Of a stretch of DNA of 64,000 nt, positions 29,528 through 40,170 are shown in pieces. The stretch is taken from assembly GCA_947396885.1 (NCBI GenBank), contig OX377204.1:44937139-45001138 (forward strand), written 5' to 3'. A program made the translations under genes and the position numbers. Every line of letters starts with the position of its first letter. Position 1 is the first letter of the stretch. Under the pieces are notes generated by a model. That model was given only the letters and a program-made list of their open reading frames with translations, made no database searches and was not told the DNA's origin. The DNA comes from Heligmosomoides polygyrus polygyrus (taxonomy: Eukaryota > Nematoda > Chromadorea > Rhabditida > Heligmosomidae).

Positions 29528-29698
29528 GGGGCCGGATTCCTCCAAGTTACTGCACTAACTTTAACGGAGAATTATAAGCAAAAGCCCAGATAACACGGCT
29601 TATCAAGCGATATAGTGAGCGATAAGCCGCTTTATCTGAGCTTTTCGCTTACAATTCTCCGTTAAAGTTACTGCAGCAACTTTGATGAAGCCGGCCCC
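29528..29698. mobile_element. MITE, GGGGCCGGATTC family, copy 3
   Basis: GGGGCCGGATTCCTCCAAG and CTTTGATGAAGCCGGCCCC bound 171 bases that fold almost end to end (CTTTAACGGAGAATT against AATTCTCCGTTAAAG). Non-coding. Confidence 0.8.
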
Positions 29699-29973
29699 AG
29701 GCTTGCGCTGCAATGGAGTACCACTGAGCTGTAACTGCGAAGCAAGCTCGTAGCAGAGAAAGTACTACACTCTGCTTTAGATTTCTCCGCGTATCTTATG
29801 GGTTCATTGATGCTGAAGTTATTTTAAATATATTTCATATGTAGTCGTATTTGGCATATTTCGGACATTGCTGATGAATTACGAGATGTCGACAAATAAT
29901 TAGTAGTGAAAACATTGTACCGTAGCAAGCTCCAAAAACAAGTCCAGATATGGAAATCGCTATGGAAGACTGA

Positions 29974-31500
29974 TACAACGAAGTCAGAAGGCCTAAATAT
30001 AAAAGGTAGACGGTCGGGGTGTTCGACTCTCGGGGAGTGGGACCTATCAAGACGTTTGGCAACCGCTAGGACGCTGAACGTCTGGCTGCACCATATCGGT
30101 TTAGAAAGCCTACGGATTAGAAATCCAAAGAAAAGTGGCAGAGGGTTGAAATGCGCTCCAACAGATGAGAAGTTGAAATGACAGATGACTTCCGCCGGAT
30201 ACTTGGTCGGAAATGCTCACTCACACGCGCACAGGCAAAATCGCAGGCAAAATCACGTAGATAGGTGAAGCCAGCGGCATGCCTCTGTCGGCAGATGCCT
30301 GTGATTCACACGCAGTTCGCTCGATGCCCTCACATATCGATCCGAAAGCAGCAAACGACGGCAAGAACCGCTGACGAAAAACCCGGCTGCAGAGCACTCG
30401 CTCGTTCACTGCAACAGCCAGTGGAGGAAACCCGGTGAAGGGAGCAGAAGGCCTGTCCTTTTCCCTGCCATGGCACATCCTTAGACAACAAGTGCTGAGA
30501 CGACCTGAGAAGGCTCAGACCGGGAGGCGCAAACCTGACGCTACATGGAACGACGTCGGGTGAGAGCGAAGCTGCAGGTCCGAGCATGCGCCGAAGTCAC
30601 CAACCGGCGCAGCGCAGGATCGCGGCGACGTTCCCCAGCCAGTCTTGACTACAGTACGGCCGGCCAACCTAAGCTGGGCGGCACCAAAACAGCGGCCGGT
30701 TTCCGGAAGAAGTGAAACTGAGCGCAGAGGTGGCGGTGCGCGACAGGACGGAGCGACAGAGCTCGACCTCCAGACTCAGCCGGCGCCAGCACGCGAGGCG
30801 GACTGCCCCGATCGGGCCCGAAGCCTCCAGCCGTCGATCGATTCGCTGAAGAAGAAAAAGAGCGCGGGCGTACTGTAGGAGATGAACAGACGTACCCACT
30901 TCAGTTGACCTCTGGACCCAACGCTTCGCTCGAGGTGTCACCATACGGTTTGGTCTGAACGTCTCGGGTGTGATCTCACTGGCTCTCCCGAAGGAGTGCA
31001 GCTGCGTGGTGAAAGGCGTCAGATCAGCGCATCAAGCTCCACTTGGTAACAAAACCGTCTGCCCAATGGTAACCGAAAGCATGTGGTTTATGGATAACAA
31101 CCGATTGCACATACACAACACTTGAAAACACTGAAAGGAGCGAAAGAAGCGTTTTCGGCCAGATCTCAATTTCTAGGTCGCAAAACTATGTAGAAAACAA
31201 GCAAATCAGCGGAACCTGGTAACTTAGAGTTACTTTTCGAAGCAATGCAAGCTGCGGAACTGTTCGCCACCTCAATTTTTGAGTTTTTTGATTCACATGA
31301 ACGCCACATGGAGGGTAGGTATATGCACTTCAAAGTCACATGAGAAGTAGAAAATGAAAAAATGGCAGAACTTATTTGGGAATTTATTTAAAAATTGGTT
31401 TTTAGCTTTTACTGGGGTCTTTCTGAAGAAATCTTCACTTTTGACCAATCACTTTCTTCTTTACTAAAACAGGATTTGAACATAGATATTTCAACATTCA
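29974..31500. other. No supported gene; GC-rich patch
   Basis: A GC-rich patch at about 30380-30860 makes overlapping ORFs on both strands (77-91 codons) that have no domain. It could be promoter-proximal or a 5' exon, but no splice chain is evident. The rest is AT-rich and featureless. Confidence 0.35.
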
Positions 31501-32076
31501 TTGCTTTCCAAGTGATTTTCATCTGATACACCGTTGGTATCTCGTAAATACATAGTTGTTGTGCTCTTTTTTAATTAAAGTTTTTCTTAATATAGGATTT
31601 TTATTTTGATTTGCTTTGTTGTTGTTTTTCAGATATTTCCACTTTTTTATCTGAATAAAGGATTTAAATATCTGAATGGTTAGTTGTAACATAGTTTTTA
31701 CCAAAAACGTTATTAAAATGACCAGAAGCTACGGTGTAGCACATTGCCAGAAAATCTTTCAAGCCACCATTTCGAAATATAGAGTGTTTTTGAACATGAA
31801 ATTTTGCGATCAACTTCCCATTAGAGCTTTGATACGAATGAAGCGTTGCGGAAATAGACCATTCTATTATGGTAACGATACTTTCGGTCAAGGCTCTCCT
31901 AATAAACGGTTTCTCCACAGGTTCAAACCTTTTCTTCGTTTCCAAAGTGGTGTTTACCGCCCAAAACTGTTTTCTTTAATGTGCTAATCACCATGATGGT
32001 GTGTTCTGGTGTGCTACGGGAACTTCTCGTCAACCCGGGCATTTTCTCCCCTGGTCAGTCGCGGGCATTCGCTCCC
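31501..32076. other. No supported gene
   Basis: ORFs of about 93-103 codons overlap on opposite strands at 31664-31987. Neither has a recognisable domain or start/splice context. Confidence 0.35.
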
Positions 32077-32079
32077 TAT

Positions 32080-32212
32080 GGCCCCGTTTATACTTCGACG
32101 CCGAGCGATGCGACGGCATGTATAATGGCCAACTTGATCGATCGCGTCGCCCGATCAATGTGGCCACAATGCGTGGCGCCGCGTCGCTCGGCGTCGAAGT
32201 GTAAACGGACCC
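32080..32212. mobile_element. PIF/Harbinger-like MITE, 3-bp TSD, second copy
   Basis: The ends GGCCCCGTTTATACTTCGAC and, inverted, GGGTCCGTTTACACTTCGAC bound 133 bases, with TAT repeated on both sides (32077-32079, 32213-32215). The inner pair GCCGAGCGA / TCGCTCGGC extends the arms to about 30 bases. Same end type as 11966-12133. Confidence 0.8.
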
Positions 32213-32215
32213 TAT

Positions 32216-33720
32216 TTCGGCATTTTCTTCGCACGCTACGCGCGCCGTGAGATTCGTGAATTTTCTCCGTAGACCGATGAGGGTGGGGTCAGGGAGTATG
32301 GGCGACAGCGGCGCAGCAAAGCTTCACTGTTGCTGAATTTCAGGTTCTTGTGAAACAGCTGGATGGATCCTAGTTCGTCGACTTAAGCTGAAAATGCCAA
32401 GCTGTCTTAAGGGATCGACTTCTCCCGTGGGGCAAACCGTGGTTTGCAGCTAATCACAGCAGGCCAGCATGTACACAGTGCTGACGTCCTCGTTGGGCCT
32501 TGCGAGCGCAGGTAGGGGACAAAGAGGGACGTCCTTAAAACGCGCAGGAGGCTAATGAATGGAGACACGACCGCGGAATCGTTCGCGGCGAAGGTGTCTG
32601 CGAACGTGAGGAAACGAACACCCGTCGAGCACAAGTGCAGGGTCGCTGACTGAGATGCACTTTGAAGGCGGAATCGATGCGACGTGCAAGACGTCACCAC
32701 CACGCAGATACCTTTGGAGTAGCCCCTCGATCGATCGAGCCCTGAAGCGAAAAGCGATTTTAATCTGAAACCTAGAGCGGCATGCTTCTAAACTACATCC
32801 CAACGTAGCCTCCGACGTCTGGTTAAGCCAGTAAGCACGGAAAGCGATGCTATCGAAGCAGGATCCTAACACATCCCTTCATAGATGACTATTTCCACTT
32901 GCCTGGCAAACGTGATAAGGATGGAAAAAGAAGTCTCCAGTCTTGCCGCTCTAGTGAAAGAAGAAATTTAGTTAACTGCCCTCCAGAGTAATTGATTGTA
33001 AACAATTTCTCGACGATTGATCGGTGAACTGCCAGTACGCAACATGTTGCTCCACCGCAAGAATAATTGAGAAATGGTTGTGAAAGAGAATCGAACATCT
33101 ATAGATTAAAAAAATTTCCTTGAAGTCCACGGATCCCCCTCAATAGAGAGCCTCCGGGCTCGATGAGGGATCCCGGACCGCTTGTCGCGAGAGGCAGTCT
33201 TTAGGTACGAGTAGTCAGCGCGCCCGCGAGTCCGACTATCGCGTGCGCGATGGGTTCCGCCGCGGTCGTGCGAGTTGTCATGACCTGCTGCAGACGCTAG
33301 GCTCTTGATATCCCCTTCCGCTGTTGCAGTGGCTGCGGGAAAACATGTCCTGGTTCAGAAATACGAACAAAACTAAACAGCATTCTTCTTATCACAACAT
33401 TCGCATGTTCAATCCATTTTTAGATGATGCTTCTTCAGGAAAAGCTGAGAATGTGACACACTACCGCAGTGAAAATGTTTTTGTAAGCACTTCCTAATAC
33501 ATGATGTGCAGCCTCTGATGCAAGCCTAGGTAGGAGCCGATCCTGTAACTCCCTTTAAGCTGGCGGCTTTTCTTAAGCGCACCAACTCTAAGTGAATTTC
33601 CACAGCAATAACACTTCTGTAATCGTGCTTAACGCTTTCATTTAAGAAATTTTTTTAAAATCCTTATGTTAGGAAAAAGAGGTTGGAACTCTCGCTCTAG
33701 ACCTGCACCTAACAAGGACA
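32216..33720. other. No supported gene
   Basis: ORFs at 32407-33098 (minus, 69-106 codons) overlap in different frames with no domain. A short hairpin, GATCCCCCTCA...TGAGGGATCCC, lies at 33130-33170. Nothing else is recognised. Confidence 0.35.
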
Positions 33721-33892
33721 GCGTCCCAACTCATGGTGAGCTTTTGCGATGCTATTTTGGCAGGATGTAGGGCCCTGTGAGTGGAGTCTAGAACCACAAT
33801 TAGTTTTTGCTGAACGCTTCCTTAAAGACCCGAAAAGGAGGCCTGAAAGCGTGCGCGCAACTATTATCAACCTCTACGGCACCCAACGAGAT

Positions 33893-33972
33893 GTGCCTCG
33901 GTGGCGCAGCCGGTAACACTGCCGCCTCATAGGGGCACACCGACGAGTTTTTCAGTTCAAATCCGAGTGCTG
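33893..33972 (+). repeat. tRNA-Met-like pol III head (not a functional tRNA)
   Basis: GGTGGCGCAGCCGGTAACAC resembles an A box, CCTCATAG an anticodon loop with CAT, and CAGTTCAAATCC a B box. The 3' acceptor half does not pair with the 5' half, so I read it as the pol III promoter part of a repeat, not a tRNA gene. Confidence 0.45.
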
Positions 33973-34219
33973 CCACTACTTTGCACGTATTAGTTTGTTG
34001 TTATTACACTTTCTTATGATCACAGGAACCAATTTTAGACCACCAGTGCTTACAACAAACCAAGGCTCTCTGCATGCGGCTTCATATGTGCTAGTTTTCC
34101 AACTGTGCATATCCATACCACCACCACACATCACCGTACCACCAACGATACCGTAACTGCACACTAATACGCTCATCTTACGGTTGAATATTTTGGACCC
34201 GGGCCATATCGGTACATAA

Positions 34220-34514
34220 AGGATAAAGGATAAAGGGCGGCGTTACTCAATCCTTTCTGGGATGCGCCAGCGCATTCTACTTCTACGGGATGTCGTGGAG
34301 GCGACATGAATGCGTATTTGGCCATACAATGACCTGCGGTGGCCAGCCGACGAACAAGTCAGCGCTCTATCCTTCCCAGACAAGTCTGGTACCAATTCAC
34401 CGACCCCGGAGGGATGGAAGGCTTGGTTGGCCTGGGCGGGAAATCCGAACCAGGAACCTGGTATCGGGTGCACGCGACAGTCGCACCTCTTCCGACTGCG
34501 CTACACGCGCCCTT
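34220..34514 (-). mobile_element. tRNA-derived SINE, copy 3, full length
   Basis: On the minus strand: a tRNA-like head (GCGTGTAGCGCAGTCGGAAG as A box; CCTGGTTCGGATTTCC as B box), a unique body (AAGCCTTCCATCCCTCCGG, GGCCACCGCAGGTCATTG), then a (CCTTTAT)n tail. CGGTACATAA is directly repeated around it (34210-34219, 34515-34524), a clean 10-base target duplication. SINEs do not encode proteins and depend on a partner LINE. None of the LINE tails here obviously matches. Confidence 0.9.
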
Positions 34515-34560
34515 CGGTACATAAGTATGCTAAAAATACCGTTCTCACCTGAACGTGTTG

Positions 34561-35006
34561 TTGGCCGACTACTTTCCACCTTTACACCGGATTTCACTTC
34601 TCCGGCAAGGAGAGAGATTGCGGTTGCGGATGCCATAAAAGAAATCCTCTTGGACGCCAGTTATGGAGATATCGACTGTCAGCAAGAAGAGGCGGTGCAG
34701 GTTAGAAGTAGTACAATGAAAATGGGACCTTTCTATACGTATCATCTCGGTGGTTTCATAGGTGCGTTTCGATGAGGAGGGGATGTCGACTGGACACCTG
34801 ATGATGACTGTGAGGAGGAAGACAACAGTGAGCAACCACCGTTGAAGAAATCAGTCTTCTTTGACGGCCATCCGGAATATGTTATATGCAGCCGAGATGG
34901 TATATTGAAAGTGGTAACTGATATAAAATGTTGTACAAAAGGGGTACCACCCGTGACGAGGGCAGACATAACCATCTACAACTTCTTCGGTCAATTTTTC
35001 CCGTGA
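34561..35006 (+). pseudogene. Coding-like segment, unknown, probably two exons
   Basis: One frame reads PDFTSPARREIAVADAIKEI and on to DCQQEEAVQ. A second reads GDVDWTPDDDCEEED and on to VVTDIKCC and FFGQFFP followed by TGA at 35004-35006. Joining them needs an intron of roughly 70 bases (for example CAG|GTTAGA at about 34698, acceptor before GGGGATGTC), but a canonical TTTC-type acceptor in the right phase is missing. The composition is protein-like, with an acidic patch and hydrophobic strands. I do not recognise it. It lies in the loop between inverted arms, so it may be cargo or an internal gene of that element. Confidence 0.4.
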
Positions 35007-36000
35007 TTATGGTTATACTACGGAAAAAGGTCACTGTCATCCATTATCGGATCAATTATCCTACTACAAAGTGTCGCCTACCACATTCTGTGGGATCTTA
35101 AGTTCCTTGCTAGAAATGTGGTTTGGGAGCTTAAGCACTGAGAACATTTCGTGCCCCGCGGCTAACCATACGTCACCGAGCGCACGTCCGCGTTTCAGAG
35201 CAGCGGCGACGCACGCGGCTAGCGCGCGACGTCGCGTTGGAGTTAGGTCCTGGAGCCCACCCGTGACTTTTCTTTTGAATGCCGATTATAAGCGAACCTA
35301 CCGACAGTTCTGCTCTCCGGTGTTTCGGTGTCTGTCATACGCGAGAGTGGCAGCTGGCTACGTCGATGTTCGCTCAGGACCCTTTTCTACACCCACAAAT
35401 TAGGCGTTCAACGAAGAAGAAGTGGTCATTCCTTGCCAGGGAGAAGACTGTTCCTCACTTGCTTTCGTAAGATGTTGCTTGTTTGCCAAGCGCTCGTGTT
35501 TTACTTCTTTCATAGTTTTGTACCATAGCTGTTGACTGGCAGAGAAATAATAAATATAATACTTTTAATTAATAATGTATAACACTTTTTATTTGCAGAG
35601 AAGTGATATGGTACAGATATGCATAGTTGAAAAACTGGCATGTATGAAGGCGCATACAGCGAGGCTTGGCTTGATGTAAGCATTGGTGGTCTAAAATTGA
35701 CTCCTGTGATCATAAGAAAGTGTAATAACAAGAAGCTAATACGTGCAAGAGTCGTGACAGCACTGGATCTTGAACTGAAAGGCCTTGCGGCGTGTTCATA
35801 TGAGGCGGCAGTGTTACCGGCCGCGCCACCGAGACACATCTCCGTAGATGTTGATAATAGTTGCGCGCACGCTTTCATGCCTCCTTTTCAGGTCTTTAAA
35901 GAAGCGTTCAGCAAAAACTAATTGTGGTTCTAGACTCCACTCAGGGCCCTACATCCTGCCAAAATAGCATCGCAAAAGCTCACCATGAGTTGGGAACCTT

Positions 36001-36429
36001 TACTTGTAAGTTCTTATTAGAAGATAATTAGAAGATGATTCCTAGATGCTAAGCAGGCATATTTTACTCTATTAGATGTCTTGTTGTTGAAAATTGAGAC
36101 CTGTTGTTTTTGGGTTTTATTCAGGTAGGGTACGAGCGGAAACAGCCATTCCACACACCACTTCGATCGTTTTTTAACAAAATTTGCTTTACTTATTCCG
36201 CAGTTCCCTACTCCGATTCTCTCGTTGTCCTCCACGTTCTGCTTTCTTGCAAAGAATCGTCGCACATCGCTCCGTAAACAACATCCCTGGTCTAACAATA
36301 ATCTCTGAATGCAGTGTTGTGGGAGTAGAAATGCGAGGTTTAGTGGTCGTCGGGCCGGCTTTCACTCACAAGGAATGGGTCTGAAGCGTATGTCTGAACG
36401 GGGGGAGTGAGTCATATAGGGAGGATCCC
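36001..36429. other. No gene seen
   Basis: Overlapping ORFs at 36017-36384 have no domain. AT-rich, with no repeat ends recognised. Confidence 0.35.
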
Positions 36430-37605
36430 CACCCCTCAGTTGGTACAAAAATGTGTTTATTTTCTGCCAAGTCGTTAAACCCAAGGAGTTGGGGTCATTG
36501 AAGTCACGATGGAATACAACGCATCACGAGTTTGGGGTCTTGTACGCCCGTGATGCTTCTGCCGGCAAGCGGTTCGGAGCGCAGTGGAAGTGGGGTTGCT
36601 TCATGCAAGGAAGGTCGTGGGTTTGGTTCTTGTGCGCTGCTGGGTTTTGCACTTCAACTGACTGGTTGAAATTTGGGAATTCTGACGTCTGTACCATTTT
36701 CAGACGTTTTTATACTTAATTTTCCAGATGAGTGCTGGGGTATTCAACATGATTTTGTATCAATGCTCAACACCAGTGATGCACAGGAACAAAGGGCATG
36801 AACCGCCACTGGGCACAATACGGGGAACGTATGAGGGCTACAGGCTCGTTTCAGTCTGTTTCCATACATGGACGAATGACCTCGGGAAGAGCCGTCCTGC
36901 TCGGATTTTCAAAAGAGACCAGGATGTGACGTCGGAGGTGGTTCAAGTGAGAAACGCGGTATGTGGATCACGAAAATTAAGCTAAATGGCACAACGACAC
37001 ACTCTTTCCCTCGTCTTTGTCTGTCACCTGGAAATCAGAGGTCTGCTGAAGGTCTCGTAAAACCTAACACCAACAATATCCGTCGATGCTCTAGTGGTGA
37101 TCCACCTGCTCACGCTGAAGTGGGGTCCACCTTTAGAAAAGGAACCTTCGAGGGAAGACATCAAGCTGCCCGAACGGATGGCCAGCATACTCAGGACTTC
37201 GAAGCACGTCAACTTGAAGATGACGAAGACGTTGTGGTTAAAAATTCGGTCAGTAATAAGCAAGTCGCAAGAAAGGAGCTCTCCACAGCGTACAGCTAGA
37301 AAGTGCGCAGAAAACGTCTGAAAATAGTATAGACGTCAGAATCCAACAAATCTCAACCATTCAGTCGGAATGCAAAAATGCACAGCGCACAGGAACCAAA
37401 CCCCGACCTTCATCGCACGAATCAACACCACCTCCACTGCGCTCCGATCTGCTCATCGGCAAATGCATCGCGGGGGTACAAGACCCCCAAACTCGTGATT
37501 CGCCGTATTCCATTATGACCTCAAGGACCCCTACTCCTTGGGTTGAACGACTTGGCAAAAAATAAACACATTTTTATGCCAACTGAGGGGTGAGGATCCT
37601 ACCAT
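36430..37605. repeat. Inverted pair of the tRNA-like dispersed repeat with coding-like middle
   Basis: Left arm 36430-36715 and right arm 37308-37605 are inverted copies (ATGTGTTTATTTT(C/T)TGCCAAG, CACGAGTTTGGG, GAGCGCAGTGGA, ATTCTGACGTCT). They match the repeat at 27490-27760. The middle contains the coding-like 37097-37320. Confidence 0.65.
37097..37320 (+). pseudogene. Coding-like segment related to 28213-28483
   Basis: The frame HLLTLKWGPPLEKEPSRED, then KLPERMASIL and a Lys-rich stretch, parallels 28213-28483 residue by residue in its first half. Here it is open without a stop for 75 codons. Neither start nor splice sites are certain. Unknown family. Confidence 0.4.
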
Positions 37606-37892
37606 ATATAAGCAAGAACGGTTGTTTGTCTGCGCGTGTTTCTTTGTTTGCACAGAAGTGCTGGAGGAGTGGTTGGGAGGAAGTGTGGGGATGGTGTGGG
37701 GGGGGGGGGGGGTGTTGTGGTTGTGTGGTATCACCTACGTCGTGTTGAGAAGGGGTCAGAAGACGGGTCGCCAATGTGCCAATGTCACTCAAAGGGCGTC
37801 CGAGTTCCGAACATGTGGCATCGACGTCGTGAAAGCGGGCGTCCGAGTACAGAAGAGGTGTCACCGACGTCGTTCAACAGGTGTGTGGGTAT
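37606..37892 (+). repeat. Composite minisatellite element, left part
   Basis: Begins GGATCCTACCATATATAAGC, AACGGTTGTTTGTCTG, then CACAGAAGTGCTGGAGGAGTGG and a 15-base G tract (37698-37712). It is followed by irregular 40-50-base units (CAGAAGACGGGTCGCC, CAGAAGAGGTGTCACCGACG). The same start occurs at 63689-63812. The array is interrupted at 37893 by a hAT-like element. Confidence 0.6.
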
Positions 37893-39054
37893 CAGGGATG
37901 AGCGGATAATAAAATTTTGAAACCCGGATAACGGATAACGGATAATTTTGTCCAAAGATGGCCGGATAACGGAAAAACGGATAACGAACAAACAACAAAA
38001 ATTAAAACTACTTTTAAACCATTCCTTCTCCAACGGTATGTCAGTAATTGTAACACTGTCCATGTCAGATGTCAAATAAGCCACTTATAATATTCTTGTT
38101 GGTGTTTTTTCTTTCAAGGCACGTGGTAGTGCAGTCTGTCGCATGCTCTCCGACCCAATGTTCTTGGTTCGGATTTCCCCTCCAGTTCAACTAAGCCTTC
38201 CATCCTTCTGGGCTCGATGTATCGGTACCAGGTCTGTCCTGGCAGGATAATGCACTGAATTGTCCATCGGCTGGCCACCGCAAGTCATTTTATTGGCCAA
38301 ATACGTTTTCAACGTGCCTCCAGCATATCACGTAGATATCACATAAGAGTAGAATGCGTGTCTTATCTGGCACTACCGTCGTCTTATATCCTTTATTCAT
38401 GTTTTTCAGCTGAAATGAAGTCACTATGGATAGATCCCACGGGAATTTCTGGGCTCTGGTGCGGTAGTCGTTAAAAAGCGTCGCTTTTTGTTTACTCTCA
38501 AAATAAATTTAACACTAATTCTTGACCAGATCGAATAAAACTCTTTCTATTGCTTTGGAAAGGATAAATTGTAAATTGCTGCTAGTGCCAAACATAGTTT
38601 CAAATAGCGCTAAAAGGTCTTATAGATGGCACATCCTTAAAACGAAGTGATTTGTATGGACGTTTATTCTTTTCTCCACTGATCGACTGACTTTTTCCAT
38701 ATCGTACATTATGCAAGAAGGAATTTCGGTGAAAACCCTACAAAGAGAAATAAGCAAGACAGTGTTCAGCATTTCAAAACGCGCTATGAGCAATTAGATA
38801 GTTTAGTCTAATTATAGCATTGAGAACTCTAAGAAAGCACCGAGCTGGCATTGCAAGCGTATCTCGACTGCCAGTGGAAAAAGCACAGGACGATTTTTTT
38901 AAATTGTCCTTGTATTCAACTAAGTAATCACAAGCTTGCCACATTTTGTTGTTCTATAACCGACGAAAAATCCCCGGATAACGAACAATAAAACGGATAG
39001 GCCAAAACTCACCGGGAACCGGATAACGGATAACGGTTAATCCGCTCATCCCTG
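37893..39054. mobile_element. hAT-like non-autonomous element with 8-bp target duplication
   Basis: The ends CAGGGATGAGCGGATAA and, inverted, CAGGGATGAGCGGATTAA bound 1,162 bases, with GTGGGTAT repeated exactly on both sides (37885-37892, 39055-39062). Subterminal ACGGATAACGGATAA strings occur at both ends. CAGGG-type ends plus an 8-bp duplication fit hAT. There is no transposase ORF. A SINE (38118-38398) sits inside. Confidence 0.88.
38118..38398 (+). mobile_element. tRNA-derived SINE, copy 4
   Basis: Head GGCACGTGGTAGTGCAGTCT (A box) and TTCTTGGTTCGGATTTCC (B box), body AAGCCTTCCATCC and GGCCACCGCAAGTCAT, tail TATCCTTTAT. Diverged from the other copies, so older. It lies inside hAT-like 37893-39054. 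Confidence 0.8.
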
Positions 39055-39330
39055 GTGGGTATAGACATGTCGTCAATGCCGCGCAAAGGGCGTTCGGGTT
39101 GAGAGGAGGTTCACCGATGTCGCGCAAGGGGTGTTCGAATTCAGGCGACGTCAGTGATGTTTGGTAATGGGTGTCTGGGAAAAGAGGACGTGTAGCTGAT
39201 GTCACGCAAAGGACGTACGGCTTGAGAAGACATGTCACCGACGTTCTTCATCAGGTGCATGGATTCAGAAGAGGTGTCACCGATGTCGCGAAAGGCCTGC
39301 CCGGATTCAGACGACGTGTTACCCATGAAG
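39055..39330 (+). repeat. Minisatellite A, right part
   Basis: Irregular units of about 40-50 bases: GTTCACCGATGTCGCGCAAGG, GAAGACATGTCACCGACG, GAAGAGGTGTCACCGATG. It continues the array cut at 37893. Confidence 0.65.
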
Positions 39331-39850
39331 GTGGGACCAGTAATGGGGGAGTGGTGAAGGATGGTGGTACAGTAAGGAGGGACCGGTAGAGGGTTGACCA
39401 ATAAAGGAGGTACCAGTAAAGGTGGGACCAGCAATGGGGGCCAGTGAAGAGAGGGGGTCCAATGAAGAGGGACCGGTGAAGGATAGGGGGACCAGTAAAT
39501 AAAGGTCCAGAGAAGTGAGAGCAGTAGTAGGAACCTACAAAGAGGGGGACCAGTGAAGAATGAACCGGCAAAGGGTCGACAATAAAGGGAGACCACTGAA
39601 GAGGAACCAGTAAAGGGGGACCAGTGAGGGTGGGACCGGTGAAGGAGGGGCGGGGTCCAGTGAAGGGGGGGGGGACCTGTAAAAGGTTCACCAATAAAGG
39701 AGAACCAGTGAAGGTGGGACCAGTAATGGAGAGCGGTGAAGGGGTGGGAGTCCAGTGAAGGACCATTCAAGGGGGAACCAGTAAGGGAGCCAATAAAGAG
39801 AACATCAGTTAAGGGGGTTCAATCAAGGGTCCAGCAATAAAACCATTAAA
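39331..39850 (+). repeat. Minisatellite B, 15-20-base units GGGACCAGTRAAGG
   Basis: More than 20 degenerate units of the type GGGGGACCAGTGAAG, including a 10-base G tract (39665-39674). The 171- and 209-codon minus ORFs across it (Pro/Leu/Ser-rich) are the translated repeat, not genes. More units follow at 40300-40395. Confidence 0.75.
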
Positions 39851-39859
39851 GGGCGACAA

Positions 39860-40170
39860 TCTACCGCTATATAATTGAGTTAGCGGTCGATGATGTTTGA
39901 GTGCTCTAACCTACGTGAGATACGCCGCATAATCTACAGCCCTCAGCGTGGAGTGATCTAACCTAAGTGAGATACGCCTTATCATCCACAGCGTGGGGCG
40001 TAGAGTGATCTAACCTAATTGAGATACGCCGCATCATCCACGGCGCGGACAAAATTTGCCTTTCAACGTAGGATATGGCTGCAGTAGGGGAAACGCAGAC
40101 TTTTGCTGCTTAACACGACAGCGTCTGCGTGCGTTTCCGAGCGTCTAGATTCAGAAGCCATGCCGCCGAC
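39860..40170 (-). repeat. Reversed, diverged end of the 460-bp repeat element
   Basis: CTATATAATTGAGTTAG (39869) is the reverse of 3441. Then come three units of TAACCT-GAGATACGCC (about 39907, 39960, 40013). Then, reversed, a half-unit: reading the minus strand gives TCTAGACGCTCGGAAACGC and GCAGACGCTGTCGTG, matching the half-unit of 1951-3330. One copy here against six half-units there suggests local amplification at the first site. Confidence 0.65.

Larger units (their letters stand above)
27762..29973. repeat. Inverted-repeat pair with coding-like middle
   Basis: The arms 27762-27905 and 29825-29973 are reverse complements: CATATCTGAACTTGTTTTTGGAG against CTCCAAAAACAAGTCCAGATATG, and ATTTGTCGACATCTCG against its inverse. 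Between them lie the coding-like 28213-28483, MITE 28489-29466 and MITE 29528-29698. This could be a long-TIR element or two inverted copies of one repeat. I found no target duplication. Confidence 0.55.
33725..35996. repeat. Inverted pair of a tRNA-like repeat with ~390-base arms
   Basis: Left arm 33725-34120 and right arm 35610-35996 are about 90% inverted copies (CCCAACTCATGGTGAGC ... CTGTGCATATCCATACC). Each arm holds a tRNA-like block (left 33893-33970 +, right mirrored near 35780-35860) with A-box-like GGTGGCGCAGCCGG, a Met-like CTCATA loop and B-box-like AGTTCAAATCC. The 1.49-kb loop holds a SINE and a coding-like segment. It could be a foldback transposon or two head-to-head SINE-like copies. 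Confidence 0.65.

Noticed and set aside
33893..33972. Functional tRNA-Met gene
   Set aside because: A- and B-box-like strings and a CAT loop exist, but acceptor stem pairing fails and the block is part of an inverted dispersed repeat.
39141..39770. 209- and 171-codon Pro/Leu-rich minus ORFs
   Set aside because: Direct translation of the GGGACCAGTRAAGG minisatellite; opposite strand and other frames are equally repetitive.
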